Assembly (NCBI GenBank): GCA_031553805.1
Contig: JAVBLC010000004.1
Location: forward strand, 1 to 64,000
Source: JAITVB01 sp031553805
GTDB lineage: Bacteria; Bacteroidota; Bacteroidia; Bacteroidales; Rikenellaceae
Length of the DNA: 64,000 nt
Direction of reading: 5' to 3'
Part shown: piece by piece, positions 9,077 through 19,400 of the stretch
How positions within the stretch are numbered: the stretch's first letter is position 1
How the letters are laid out: each line of letters begins with the position of its first letter
Made by a program: the position numbers and the translations under genes
Notes under the pieces: generated by a model
Database searches by the model: none
What the model was told of the DNA's origin: nothing
What the model saw: the letters and a program-made list of their open reading frames with translations, nothing else

Positions 9077-9165
9077 GTACTTTTCGGATGATTTTTCGGA
9101 AGATCGTCGCCTATCTTTCGAAAAATCATCTGGATTGTAATCGAATTGCTCGAATGAAGAAAAAA

Positions 9166-10569
9166 TCAAAGCCTTTTTCGGGCCGCTTCGTACCAGACCG
9201 GGGGCGAAAACGACGGATTGTGCGGAGCTTCGGGCGAGAGCAGACCTATCCCGAGCAACCACTCGCGCAGCAACAGGCGAAAATCTTCTTCGCTTTGCCA
9301 CACCACACGTCCGGCCAATTCGCCGGCGCTGAGGCCAGTGCCCCGCGCCAGCTGGTCGCTCGCCAGGCGGAACGAACTCATCGCCACCCGGTAACGGCGC
9401 TGCGGATCGAACCGCCCGCCGCCGACCATCGCCGTGATCTCGATCTTGCGCCCGGCGTTGCGGGCCAAGTGTATGGTGTAGCGAAGACCCGCCCCGGTGT
9501 CCATGTGGTAGGCCGGCAGGGCAGGCGTGCGCAGCAGGTCGTCGCCGTTGCCCTGCATGGTGACGAACCAGCGATTGGCCACATATTCGAGGTAATTCTT
9601 GATCTCCGCCCCCGTCAGTTCGGCCACCACCAGGGTATCGTCATAAGGAAACAGGTCGAGCACGTCCGAAAAGTCGATCTCGCCCGCCGGCAGAACGACG
9701 CCACGGGCCGCGGGGGCGAACAGCGAAACGTCGGCCCCGGTCGCCTCGAGTTGGAAACGATGGAAAACAGCGGCATAGGCCGATCCGCCCGCCAAAGGTT
9801 CTTTGACCGACGTGGCGTGGGCGACCGCAGCCAAAGGCATTTTCAGGAAAAGGGCCAGTTCATTTTCGTAGGCGGTCATCGCCTCGGTGTAGGCTCGTTC
9901 GGACGGAAACCCGGTGACATCGACCAACCGGGCCTTGAGCTTGTCTGCAGCAGTGATCTCGAGCATACCCACATACCGGCCCGTAACACCGGGGTTGACC
10001 AGCAGCACCTGCCGTTTGTCGGCGTCTTCCACCTTCAGGACTTCGGGCTTCAGTTCGGCCGGTGTCGCTATGGCGACGTCAAGGCCGCGGGTAAGCGCGA
10101 TCGTTTTCGGCGTAACCCCCTGTCGGACAAAAAGGCCGATGACCAGATCGGGCGACCCGGCCCGCAGGCGGGCGATCGACGCGTTGTTTTGCGCCGGGTC
10201 GTTCCCCAGGCGGGGCAGGGCGATCGTCAGCCCGCCCCGGCGGATCACTTCGGCGGTGTCGTAACCCAGCAGGCTGTCGATCCGGGCCAACGTTTCGCGC
10301 TGCCGGAAAAGGGCCGTGGGAGCGGCCGTCACGTCGCCGGCATTGACCAGGGCGAAGCGTTCGGGGGCGGTTTCGGCCCGGTACTCGCGGATATACGTGG
10401 CGGCGTGGGACAGGCTGTTGCGGTGGTAAGACCCGTTGGCCGGATCGTGGCCGAGGAGGTAATATTGGTAATTGACCGTGATGATCAGGCGCACCGGCGT
10501 CACCTCCTGCGCCCGGAGGGCGGGGACGGCAAGGAACAGGCAGAAGAGGGCGGCAATCCGTGCTTTCAT
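9166..10569 (-). CDS. Secreted 5'-nucleotidase-like protein, catalytic motifs lost
   Basis: A 467-residue exported protein (signal peptide MKARIAALFCLFLAVPALRAQ). The C-terminal half looks like the 5'-nucleotidase substrate-binding domain (FDVLDLFPYDDTLVVAELTGAEIKNYLEY, then YRVAMSSFRLASDQ). The N-terminal half aligns with the calcineurin-like phosphoesterase domain of the 5'-nucleotidase/2',3'-cyclic phosphodiesterase family. There the DxH metal motif reads VNYQY and the GNHD motif appears replaced (VIRRGGLTIAL); one GD (NAGDVTAAPTA) remains. It is therefore probably not an active metallophosphatase. The start is chosen at the ATG preceding the signal peptide. Family assignment is fairly sure, loss of function is inference. 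Confidence 0.65.
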   Translation of the reverse strand: MKARIAALFCLFLAVPALRAQEVTPVRLIITVNYQYYLLGHDPANGSYHRNSLSHAATYIREYRAETAPERFALVNAGDVTAAPTALFRQRETLARIDSLLGYDTAEVIRRGGLTIALPRLGNDPAQNNASIARLRAGSPDLVIGLFVRQGVTPKTIALTRGLDVAIATPAELKPEVLKVEDADKRQVLLVNPGVTGRYVGMLEITAADKLKARLVDVTGFPSERAYTEAMTAYENELALFLKMPLAAVAHATSVKEPLAGGSAYAAVFHRFQLEATGADVSLFAPAARGVVLPAGEIDFSDVLDLFPYDDTLVVAELTGAEIKNYLEYVANRWFVTMQGNGDDLLRTPALPAYHMDTGAGLRYTIHLARNAGRKIEITAMVGGGRFDPQRRYRVAMSSFRLASDQLARGTGLSAGELAGRVVWQSEEDFRLLLREWLLGIGLLSPEAPHNPSFSPPVWYEAARKRL

Positions 10570-10702
10570 CGGTGTTTTTTCATAAGACATAGGAGGCTGG
10601 GCTTATTTATCCGCGACGCATTAGTCCTGTCACGGGCAGGTATATTGTGGGGTTTGTGCAATGCCAACCCCTACCCTTTATACATAAACCCGCACTGAAG
10701 GC

Positions 10703-11950
10703 TCACTTTGCCTGTTCATATTTATAAAGTTTGTCGCCGCGGCGCACGCGATCCGGCACCGCTACCGAGCAAACCGAACCTTGCAGCACGTTCTGCACCG
10801 GATCGAGTTCCAGGCGCAACTCATGGGCCGTAAACTCGATCACCCCCGAGGTTTCGCCCAGGATCAACAACTCATCGCCCATGGCCAGGGGCGCAGCTTC
10901 GACTAGAATCTCGGCCACACCGATATTTTTGAAATAGTTGGTCACACGGCCCACATACACTTTTTTCTTCGTCGCGCTCGAACCGTAGGCCCTACTCCAC
11001 TCCCCGAGCCGTTGCCCGAGGTAGTAGCCGCCCCAGAAGCCGCGGTTGAACACCTCTGCAAGGCGTTCTTTCCATGCCGCGGCCTTCTCTTCCGAAAAGG
11101 TTCCGTCGACCACCGCCCGCAGCGCTTCATCGTAGCACTCGCACACCCGGCGCACATATTCGCCCGAACGTGCCCGGCCCTCGATCTTCAGCACCCGCAC
11201 CCCGGCCCCGACCACCTCGTCCAGAAAATCGATCGTACACAGGTCTTTGGGCGACATGATATACGGATTCTCGACGTCAAGCTCAGCTCCCGTTTCGGCA
11301 TCCGTCACCCGGTAGGCCCGGCGGCAGATCTGCAGGCAAGCTCCCCGGTTGGCCGACCGCAGCGAGTCGTGCAGGCTCAGGTAGCATTTTCCGGAAATCG
11401 CCATGCACAGCGCCCCGTGGGCAAACATTTCGATTTTCACCAATTCGCCGCGAGGCCCGCGGATGTCGCGGGCGGCGATCTGGTCGTATATCTCGCGCAC
11501 CTGGGGCAGGTTCAGCTCGCGCGCCAGCACCACCACGTCGGCATAACCGGCGTAGAAGGCGACCGTTTCGATATTGGAAACATTCAACTGGGTGGAAAGA
11601 TGGACTTCGAGCCCGATCGACCGGGCATAGAAGATGGCGGCCTGGTCGGCGGCGATTACTGCGTCGACCCCTTCGGCACGAGCGCGGTCGAGGATGGCAC
11701 GCATCGCCGGCAGGTCGTCGTCATAGAGGATCGTGTTGACCGTAAGGTAGGTTTTCAGCCCGTGTTTTCTGCAAATCTCGACGATGCGCCCCAGGTCGTC
11801 CAATGAAAAATTGGCCGATGAAGCCGACCGCATATTCAATTCGCCTACACCGAAATAGACCGAATCGGCCCCGCCCTGGATCGCCCCCATCAGCGATTCG
11901 TATGACCCCGCCGGGGCCATGATCTCGATCTCTTTGCGGCCAGAAGTCAT
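10703..11950 (-). CDS. U32 peptidase family protein (TrhP/YegQ-like)
   Basis: A 415-residue member of the U32 family. The N-terminal part is a TIM-barrel-like region (EIMAPAGSYESLMGAIQGGADSVYFG), and the cysteine-containing signature follows in FAHGALCMAISGKCYLS and RGACLQICRRAY. A C-terminal beta domain closes the protein. The best-studied relatives of this length, E. coli YegQ/TrhP, act in tRNA uridine-34 hydroxylation together with RlhA-like proteins rather than as proteases, so a tRNA-modification role is likely. The start codon overlaps the stop of the upstream polyprenyl synthase gene (ATGA), implying translational coupling. Confidence 0.8.
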   Translation of the reverse strand: MTSGRKEIEIMAPAGSYESLMGAIQGGADSVYFGVGELNMRSASSANFSLDDLGRIVEICRKHGLKTYLTVNTILYDDDLPAMRAILDRARAEGVDAVIAADQAAIFYARSIGLEVHLSTQLNVSNIETVAFYAGYADVVVLARELNLPQVREIYDQIAARDIRGPRGELVKIEMFAHGALCMAISGKCYLSLHDSLRSANRGACLQICRRAYRVTDAETGAELDVENPYIMSPKDLCTIDFLDEVVGAGVRVLKIEGRARSGEYVRRVCECYDEALRAVVDGTFSEEKAAAWKERLAEVFNRGFWGGYYLGQRLGEWSRAYGSSATKKKVYVGRVTNYFKNIGVAEILVEAAPLAMGDELLILGETSGVIEFTAHELRLELDPVQNVLQGSVCSVAVPDRVRRGDKLYKYEQAK

Positions 11951-12921
11951 TTCTTGCGGTTTTTGAGCGCGTCGGCGATTTCGCGCAGGGTGCTTTTCCG
12001 GGCGGCGTCAACCTTTATGTCATGGAGGATCATATCCGCCTGTCGGAAATAAACGAAGACCATATCGCGAACGGCCTCTTCGGCACCGGTTTCGGTATAG
12101 AGGGCGCGCATTTCGGCGATCTTTTGCTGCGGGTCGAGGCCGGGGGCTTGTATTAGGTGCAACAGGCGCTCCTGAGTTCCCCCCTCGGCGTGCTCCAGGG
12201 CGTGAATCAGCAAAAAGGTTTTTTTGCCGGCCAGGATGTCGCCGCCGATCGCTTTGCCGAAAGTTTCCGGGTCACCATAAGTGTCCAACAGGTCGTCCTG
12301 TAACTGAAAAGCGAGGCCGAGCGCTACCCCAAAATTATAGAGTTTTTGTGCTTCGGCTTCGACCGCTCCGCCGACGATCGCCCCGATGCGGGCCGCCCCG
12401 CCGAGCAGTACGGCGCATTTGAGTTCGATCATCCGCAGGTATTCGGTTTTTGACACGTCGAGGCGTTGTTCGAAATCCATATCGTACTGCTGTCCCTGGC
12501 ACACCCCCATCGCCATCCGGTTGAAAACGGCCAGCACGGCGGGCAACACCCGCGGTTCGACCTGCGACACCAGTTCGTAGGCCCGGATCGTCATCGCGTC
12601 GCCCGAGAGGATAGCGGTATTGGCGCTCCAGCGTTCGTGGACGGTCGGGCGTCCGCGACGCAGGGAGGCGTTGTCCATGATGTCGGCGTGCAGCAGGGTG
12701 AAGTTGTGGAACACTTCGATCCCCAACGCGGCGTCGACCGCACGCTCTACATCCTCGCAAAAGAGGTTGCAGGCGGCCAGCGCCAGTGCCGGGCGGATGC
12801 GCTTGCCCCCGGCGTCCATCGTATAGCGGACCGGGCCGAACAGCGTGGCGGGCTCGGCCGGAAGCTCCAGCTCGGCCACGGCCCGGTTGATCCGGTCGGA
12901 AAGTTTTTCGAAAGATTGCAT
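11947..12921 (-). CDS. Polyprenyl (all-trans) diphosphate synthase
   Basis: A 324-residue E-type prenyl diphosphate synthase, which extends allylic diphosphates with isopentenyl diphosphate to make quinone or carotenoid precursors. The motifs are GGKRIRPAL, the first Asp-rich region (H78-A79-D80-I-M-D83, then RRGRPTVH) and the second (QDD210LLDTYGD). In the first motif the usual D-D-x-x-D is A-D-x-x-D, which would remove one magnesium ligand or its neighbour. Everything else is well conserved. It is transcribed from a -7 box at 12945 and coupled to the U32 gene. Chain length cannot be fixed; an octaprenyl or similar product is typical. Confidence 0.88.
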   Translation of the reverse strand: MQSFEKLSDRINRAVAELELPAEPATLFGPVRYTMDAGGKRIRPALALAACNLFCEDVERAVDAALGIEVFHNFTLLHADIMDNASLRRGRPTVHERWSANTAILSGDAMTIRAYELVSQVEPRVLPAVLAVFNRMAMGVCQGQQYDMDFEQRLDVSKTEYLRMIELKCAVLLGGAARIGAIVGGAVEAEAQKLYNFGVALGLAFQLQDDLLDTYGDPETFGKAIGGDILAGKKTFLLIHALEHAEGGTQERLLHLIQAPGLDPQQKIAEMRALYTETGAEEAVRDMVFVYFRQADMILHDIKVDAARKSTLREIADALKNRKK

Positions 12922-12944
12922 ATCTCAGGTAGTTTTCGCAAGGG

Positions 12945-12952
12945 CAAAGATA
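12945..12952 (-). promoter_or_regulatory. -7 box of prenyl synthase-U32 operon
   Basis: TATCTTTG on the minus strand, 23 nt upstream of the ATG, fits TAnnTTTG. Confidence 0.5.
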
Positions 12953-13063
12953 AAAATTTTCCGGCGAATCGCCACGCCGGACGTCCTCTTTCCGCGAGGG
13001 CGGATTGTGGAAAAACTGTCGGCCGATTTTTGTTTCGCGGACGGGAATGATCCGAAAAAATGT

Positions 13064-13071
13064 TACCTTTG
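13064..13071 (+). promoter_or_regulatory. -7 box of plsC operon
   Basis: TACCTTTG on the plus strand, 21 nt upstream of the ATG at 13093. It rules out the longer frame starting at 13060, which would overlap the box. Confidence 0.5.
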
Positions 13072-13092
13072 TCGGTTAATGAATTAGACTGG

Positions 13093-13848
13093 ATGAGCGC
13101 TGTTTATTCCATATTTTACTGGCTCGTGATGATCGTTTACCTCGTCGTTTACGCGGTATTCATCACGATAGTTTGGGCGCTGACGGTGCCCTTCGACCGC
13201 AAGCGGGTGATCCTCTCGCACACCACCTGGGGACACGCCGTGATGTTCTTCTGGTTGGCGCCGGGTTGGCGGATACGGATCGAAGGATGGGAAAATCTCG
13301 ACCGGAAGAAAACTTACGTCATGGTAAGCAACCACCAGGCGATGTTCGACATCCCGACGCTCCATGCCGCGCTGTGTTTCAACGTGCGCTGGGTCGCCAA
13401 GCACGAACTGCTGAAAATGCCTTTTGTGGGCCATGCGCTGATGATCCACGGCGACATCATGATCAAGCGGGGCGAAGCCTCGGGTACGAAAACATTTTTT
13501 GAGAAGGGGCGGAAAACACTGTCGAAAGGCGTAAGCGTCATGCTTTTCCCCGAAGGGACGCGTTCGAAAACGGGCCGTGTCGGCAATTTCAAGGACGGCG
13601 GTTTCCTGCTGGCCAAAGAAGCGGGCGTGGGCATCCTGCCGATCGTGATCGAGGGTACGCGCGACGCTTTCGACGGTTGGAAGCTGAGGATGCCCCACAC
13701 GTTCCGGGTGCGGGTGTTGCCCGAAATCCCGGCTGAAGAGGTGGCCGCCACCGACGTGCGCACGATGCGCGGCCGGGTGCGTGAAGTGATCGCCAAAGCC
13801 CACGAAACGATGTGTCCCGAACGCTATCCGAAAGGGGAAACGATATGA
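13093..13848 (+). CDS. plsC: 1-acyl-sn-glycerol-3-phosphate acyltransferase
   Basis: This 251-residue inner-membrane enzyme acylates lysophosphatidic acid to phosphatidic acid in phospholipid synthesis. It has a long N-terminal hydrophobic helix, the NHxxxxD catalytic motif (N80-H81 to D86 in NHQAMFDIP), the glycerophosphate-binding FPEGTRS (from residue 152), and ILPIVIEGTRDAF further on. The start at 13093 is preferred because a promoter -7 box lies between it and the upstream alternative. It overlaps the next gene by ATGA, so the two are translationally coupled. Confidence 0.92.
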   Translation: MSAVYSIFYWLVMIVYLVVYAVFITIVWALTVPFDRKRVILSHTTWGHAVMFFWLAPGWRIRIEGWENLDRKKTYVMVSNHQAMFDIPTLHAALCFNVRWVAKHELLKMPFVGHALMIHGDIMIKRGEASGTKTFFEKGRKTLSKGVSVMLFPEGTRSKTGRVGNFKDGGFLLAKEAGVGILPIVIEGTRDAFDGWKLRMPHTFRVRVLPEIPAEEVAATDVRTMRGRVREVIAKAHETMCPERYPKGETI

Positions 13849-14525
13849 AAACCTGTTTCGCGTGCCTTTTCCTTACGGGCCTGTGCCTGTGCTTTCCCGC
13901 CGTTCTGCCGGCGCAGGAGCTCGCGCCTTCGGTCGTGATCCACCAGGGGCGGGCGGGACAATATCGCCGGGTGAACTACGAGCCGCAGGCCGCTACACAT
14001 AACGGGATCGACTATAGACAATGTTACCTGATCGACGGTACGACCTATTACCTAAAAGCCCAATCGACGGTAATCCTCGGGGCCGACGGCAGCGAGATTT
14101 ACGCGGAAGGCAACAACAACGACGGTTATGACGCCTATCCGACGTTCTACTATCCGAAAAACAAAAAACGCCCGACGGTCGTCGTCGTTTCGCGGGGGAT
14201 GGAGAACTACTGGGGCAGCGAGGTGTATGTCGGTCTGCCCGACGGAAGTTTCACCCGCGCGGGCTATCTCGACCTGGCCCCCCGGACGGGGGATTGGGCG
14301 GTGGGTGAATACGACCGCATCGAAACCATCCTGCGCCTCAAAAACCGGGGCCGGGATAACGTGCGCATCACCTTCGCCGGCGACAGCCTGATTTACGGTC
14401 CCAGCGGGCATGACATCCTGATCCCTGCCCGGGGCGTCTATTTCACGCTGAACGGTGATCAACTTTCCCCGAGCCGCCGGTTGTTCCTGCAGATGGATGC
14501 CGTAAAAACAGCAATAAACGATTGA
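13845..14525 (+). CDS. Secreted protein of unknown function
   Basis: A 226-residue protein with a clear signal peptide (MKTCFACLFLTGLCLCFPAV, cleavage near LPAQ). The mature part is rich in Tyr, Gly and Asp and looks beta-structured (DGTTYYLKAQSTVILGADGS, EVYVGLPDGSFTRAGYLDLA). I do not recognise the family. It overlaps plsC by 4 bp and sits 8 bp before parE, so it belongs to that transcript, though a functional link is not evident. Likely periplasmic or surface-exposed. Confidence 0.75.
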   Translation: MKTCFACLFLTGLCLCFPAVLPAQELAPSVVIHQGRAGQYRRVNYEPQAATHNGIDYRQCYLIDGTTYYLKAQSTVILGADGSEIYAEGNNNDGYDAYPTFYYPKNKKRPTVVVVSRGMENYWGSEVYVGLPDGSFTRAGYLDLAPRTGDWAVGEYDRIETILRLKNRGRDNVRITFAGDSLIYGPSGHDILIPARGVYFTLNGDQLSPSRRLFLQMDAVKTAIND

Positions 14526-14533
14526 AACGAGAT

Positions 14534-16414
14534 ATGAGCAACGAACCCATAGACATAAACTACTCCGACGAGCACATCCGCACGCTCGACTGGAAAGAAC
14601 ACATCCGCCGCCGCCCCGGTATGTATATCGGCAAGCTGGGCGACGGCACCTCGCCCGACGACGGGATCTACATCCTGATCAAGGAAGTCCTCGATAACTC
14701 GATCGACGAGTATATGATGGGCTACGGCAAGGTGATCGACATCACGATCGAAGACAAGCAGGTGAGCGTGCGCGACTACGGCCGCGGAATCCCGCTGAGC
14801 AAACTCTCGGACGTGGCTTCGAAGATGAACACCGGTGCGAAGTACGACTCGAAAGCGTTCAAAAAATCGGTCGGGTTGAACGGCGTGGGGATCAAGGCGG
14901 TCAACGCCCTCTCGTCGTCGTTCTCGATCCGCAGTGTGCGCGACGGCGATGCGCGCACGGTGTCGTTCGCCGCGGGCGAAGAGACGGCCGACGTGATGGA
15001 GAGCAACTTGACGGACAAAAACGGGACGCTGACGACCTTCACCGCCGACGAATCGGTCTTCGGCCCCTATGCCTACAATCTCGAGTTCGTCGAGCCAATG
15101 GTCCGCAACTACACTTACCTCAACGCCGGGTTGCAGATCCGCATCAACGGACAGACTTTCGTGTCGAAGAACGGGTTGCTCGACCTGCTGAACGAAAACC
15201 TGAACGAACCGGCCCTCTACCCGCCGATCCACCTCCGCAACGGCGACATCGAGATCGCGATGACCCACGGCACGGGCTACGGCGAAAGTTACTATTCGTT
15301 CGTCAACGGCCAGCATACGACCCAAGGTGGGACGCACCAGGGCGCCTTCCGCGAGGCGGTGGTGAAAACCGTGCGCGAGTTTTACCGCAAGGATTTCGAT
15401 GCGTTGGACATTCGCGCGTCGATCATCGCCGCGGTGAGCGTCAAGGTCGAAGAACCGTTGTTCGAATCGCAAACCAAAACCAAGTTAGGCTCACGCGACA
15501 TGGGGCCCGAAGGCCCGACCATCCGCCAGGCGATCGGCGATTTTCTGAAAGCGCAATTAGACAATTACCTCCATAAAAATCCGGAAACCGCCAACATCCT
15601 GCTGCAAAAAATCCAGGAGGCGGAGAAGGAGCGCAAGGCGATCTCGGGTATCCAGAAAAAGGCACGCGAGTTTGCCAAAAAGGTGAGCCTGCACAACCGC
15701 AAGCTTCGCGACTGCAAGGTGCACTTGAACGACGCCAAGGCCGAAAAGGCCGAGCAGACGATGATCTTCATCACCGAGGGCGACTCGGCCAGCGGTTCGA
15801 TCACCAAAAGCCGCGACGTGGCCACGCAGGCCGTTTTCTCCCTGCGGGGCAAGCCGTTGAACACCTTCGGGCTGACGAAGCGCGTGGTGTACGAAAACGA
15901 AGAATTCAACCTGCTGCAGGCCGCCCTGAACATCGAGGAGGACATGGAAAACCTGCGCTACAACAAGGTGGTGATCGCCACCGACGCCGACGTCGACGGG
16001 ATGCACATCCGTCTGCTGCTGATCACGTTTTTCATCCAGTTCTTTCCGGACATCATCCGCCAGGGACATCTTTTTATTTTGCAAACCCCGCTGTTCCGCG
16101 TGCGGAACAAAAAGGAAACGCGCTACTGCTACACCGACGAAGAGCGCCAGCAGGCGATCGGCGCCCTGGGCCCCAACCCCGAAATCACGCGGTTCAAGGG
16201 GCTGGGTGAAATTTCGCCCGATGAGTTCCGCGCGTTCATCAACGAGAACATCCGCCTCGAAAAGGTGCGGATGACCAAGGAAGACCCCGTCCACGACCTG
16301 CTCGAATTTTATATGGGCAAGAACACCCAGGAGCGGCAGGACTTTATTATCGACAACCTGAAGATCGAGGCCGACTACGTAGAAGAGGACGAAAACCTCG
16401 AAAAAGCCTCTTAA
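14534..16414 (+). CDS. parE: DNA topoisomerase IV subunit B
   Basis: The ATPase subunit of a type IIA topoisomerase, which unlinks daughter chromosomes. At 626 residues it has the GHKL ATPase domain (EVLDNSIDEYMMGYG, DYGRGIP, GLNGVGIKAVNALS), a transducer region with QTKTKLGS, and a TOPRIM domain with EGDSASGS and DADVDGMHI. It is shorter and lacks the long insert found in many GyrB proteins, and it pairs with the next gene, so ParE rather than GyrB. The ATG at 14534 is chosen over a TTG four codons upstream. Confidence 0.93.
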   Translation: MSNEPIDINYSDEHIRTLDWKEHIRRRPGMYIGKLGDGTSPDDGIYILIKEVLDNSIDEYMMGYGKVIDITIEDKQVSVRDYGRGIPLSKLSDVASKMNTGAKYDSKAFKKSVGLNGVGIKAVNALSSSFSIRSVRDGDARTVSFAAGEETADVMESNLTDKNGTLTTFTADESVFGPYAYNLEFVEPMVRNYTYLNAGLQIRINGQTFVSKNGLLDLLNENLNEPALYPPIHLRNGDIEIAMTHGTGYGESYYSFVNGQHTTQGGTHQGAFREAVVKTVREFYRKDFDALDIRASIIAAVSVKVEEPLFESQTKTKLGSRDMGPEGPTIRQAIGDFLKAQLDNYLHKNPETANILLQKIQEAEKERKAISGIQKKAREFAKKVSLHNRKLRDCKVHLNDAKAEKAEQTMIFITEGDSASGSITKSRDVATQAVFSLRGKPLNTFGLTKRVVYENEEFNLLQAALNIEEDMENLRYNKVVIATDADVDGMHIRLLLITFFIQFFPDIIRQGHLFILQTPLFRVRNKKETRYCYTDEERQQAIGALGPNPEITRFKGLGEISPDEFRAFINENIRLEKVRMTKEDPVHDLLEFYMGKNTQERQDFIIDNLKIEADYVEEDENLEKAS

Positions 16415-16429
16415 CACCATACCCGAAAC

Positions 16430-19400
16430 ATGAGCGACGAAATCATAGACCCCGAAGCCATCGAACCCGAAAACGACACCCCCGCGCAAGAGGAGGGAAC
16501 GGCCGATTTTGCCCCCGAAACGGACGGCGCCGAAGAAGTGGAAGCCGAAGAAGTCGGAACCGCTCCTGCCCGCCGGGTGGCCAACCCGAAGTACGCGCGC
16601 CTGACCGACGACACGTCGATGGGCCGCCATAAGCTGACGGGGATGTATATGGACTGGTTCCTGGATTACGCCTCGTACGTGATCCTGGAACGCGCCGTGC
16701 CCCACCTAGAAGACGGACTGAAACCCGTGCAACGCCGCATCCTCCATGCGATGAAGCGGATGGACGACGGCCGCTACAACAAGGTGGCCAATATCATCGG
16801 TAACACGATGCAGTTCCACCCCCACGGCGACGCCTCGATCGGCGACGCACTGGTGCAGTTAGGACAAAAAGAGCTGCTCGTCGACTGCCAGGGGAACTGG
16901 GGGAACATCCTCACCGGCGACGGCGCCGCCGCCCCGCGTTACATCGAGGCGAGGCTTTCGAAGTTTGCCCTCGATGTCGTTTTCAATCCGAAAACGACGG
17001 AATGGATGCTCTCCTATGACGGGCGCAACCAGGAGCCGGTGACCCTCCCCGTAAAATTCCCGTTGCTGCTGGCGCAGGGCGTCGAGGGTATTGCCGTCGG
17101 GCTGGCTTCGAAGATCCTGCCGCACAACTTTTTTGAGCTGATCGACAGCGCGATCGCTTACCTTAAGGACGAACCCTTTACGTTATATCCCGATTTCCCG
17201 ACGGGCGGACTGATCGACTGCAGCCGCTACAACGACGGCATCCGCGGCGGCGCTGTCAAGGTCAGGGCCCGCATCGAAAAAATCGACAAAAAGACGCTTT
17301 CGATCACCGAAATCCCTTACGGCCGCACAACCGCCTCGGTCATCGAGTCGATCGTCAAGGCCAACGACAAGGGCAAGATCAAGATCAAGCGTGTCGACGA
17401 CAACACGGCCGCCACGGTCGAAATCCAGATCCAGCTGGCCCCCGACGTGTCGTCGGACAAGACGATCGACGCCTTGTACGCTTTTACGGACTGTGAAGTG
17501 TCGATCTCGCCCAACGCGTGCGTGATCTACGAGGACAAACCCCACTTTATCGGCGTGAGCGAAATACTGCGCCGCAGCGTCGACCACACGAAAGACCTGC
17601 TGCGCCAGGAACTCGAAATCCGCCTGGCCGAGCTGGCCGAAGACTGGCACATGTCGAGCCTCGAAAAGATCTTTATTGAGAACCGGATATATTCTCTTAT
17701 TGAGGAGTGTACTACGAAGGAGGCCGTCTACGAAACGATCGACCGCGGCCTCGACCCGTTCAAAAAGCTGCTGCGCCGCGCCGTGACGCTCGAGGACATC
17801 ATCAAGCTGACCGAGATCAAGATCATGCGCATCTCGCGTTTCGACGCTTTCAAGGCTGACGAACACATCCGCGGTGTCGAGGAGGAGATGAAGCGCACCC
17901 GCGAAAATCTTGAAAAACTGGTCGAATATACGATTGCCTACTACACCCGCATCCGCGACCGCCATGGCAAGGGCCGCGAACGCAAAACCGAATTGCGCGG
18001 CTTCGACACGATCGAGGCGGCCAAGGTGGTGGTAGCCAACGCCAAACTCTACGTCAATCGCGAAGAGGGCTTTTTCGGAATGGGCAACCAGATGAAAAAA
18101 GACGAATTTGTATGCGACTGCTCAGACATCGACGACGTGATCATTTTCACCAAGGACGGCCGCTACATCATCACTAAAATCTCTGAAAAAGCGTTCTTTG
18201 ACAAGGATATCCATTACATCGGCGTGTTCAAAAAGAACGATGACCGCACGATCTACAACGTCATCTACCGCGACGGCAAAAACGGCGGCATCTATATGAA
18301 ACGCTGCGCGATCAAGGGCGTCACCCGCGACCGCGAGTACGACATCACCAAAGGCACGCCCCGGAGCGAGATCCTCTACATGAGTGTCAACCCCAACGGC
18401 GAAGCCGAAGTGCTGAAAGTATATTTCAAGCCGCGGCCGCGGCTCAAAAAACTGATCGTCGATCTCGATTTCAGCGAGTTGGCGATCAAGGGCCGCCAGT
18501 CACAGGGCAACCTCTTCTCGCGCTACGGCATCCACAAGATCGTGCTCAAGGAGAAAGGCGCGTCGACCCTCGGCGGACAGAACATCTGGTATGACGAGGA
18601 CATCCGACGCCTGAACGCCGACGGACGCGGCGGGTTGCTGGGCGAGTTCTCGGGCAACGACCGCCTGATCGTCATCACCTCGCGCGGGGGCTACTACACC
18701 ACCGGTTTCGACGTGGGACAGCACTTCCCGAGCGACACGATGATCGTCGAGCGCTACGAACCGCAAAAGGTCTATTCGGTCACCTATTACGACGCCGAGC
18801 AGCAATACCATTACGTAAAGCGGTTTATGGCCGAGGACGCCGACCGGATGCAGAATTTTATCGACGAGAATCCCAATTCTTACCTGGTCGAGATCAACTC
18901 GGACGACTATCCGCAGTTACTCGTCACGTTTGCGGGAGAACACAATGTGCGTCCGCCCGAAGCGATCGACGTCGAAGCCTTTATCGGTGTCAAAAGCCAC
19001 CGGGCCAAGGGGAAACGCGTGACCAACCAGGCCGTCGATTCGCTCAAATTCATCGTCCCGCTCGACAAAGGCCCGGTTCCCTCGGAAGAGGAGGGCCCGG
19101 ATGAGGAATTTTCGGCCCTCGATGAAAACGGCGACGAAGATGTTATGACTGACAACGAGCCTGTTGTAGCGTCTGAAGTTGCACCGGTTACTGAATCCGA
19201 AGTTCCGCACGAGGTGGAATTTGAAATCGACCCCGCTTCGCGCAAACCGGCCCGCCAGGCGAAGAAAACGCCCAAGGAGGAAGCGGCTGCACCGGTCGTT
19301 GCCACTGCGTTGTCGATGCCAAAAGCCGCTCCTGCGGCGCCGCCGAAAACGGCCCCTGCACCGCCTGCAAAGCCGGCGCCTGAAGCCATACCCGCACCTG

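Noticed and set aside
7611..9077. Long open frame of 488 codons on the strand opposite gcvP
   Set aside because: It mirrors the codon bias of gcvP, has no promoter or family motif and is very rich in His/Arg/Gly, typical of antisense shadow frames.
8812..10698. 628-codon plus-strand frame crossing two minus-strand genes
   Set aside because: It spans the gcvP start, its promoter box and the nucleotidase-like gene, all supported on the other strand. It has no family motifs.
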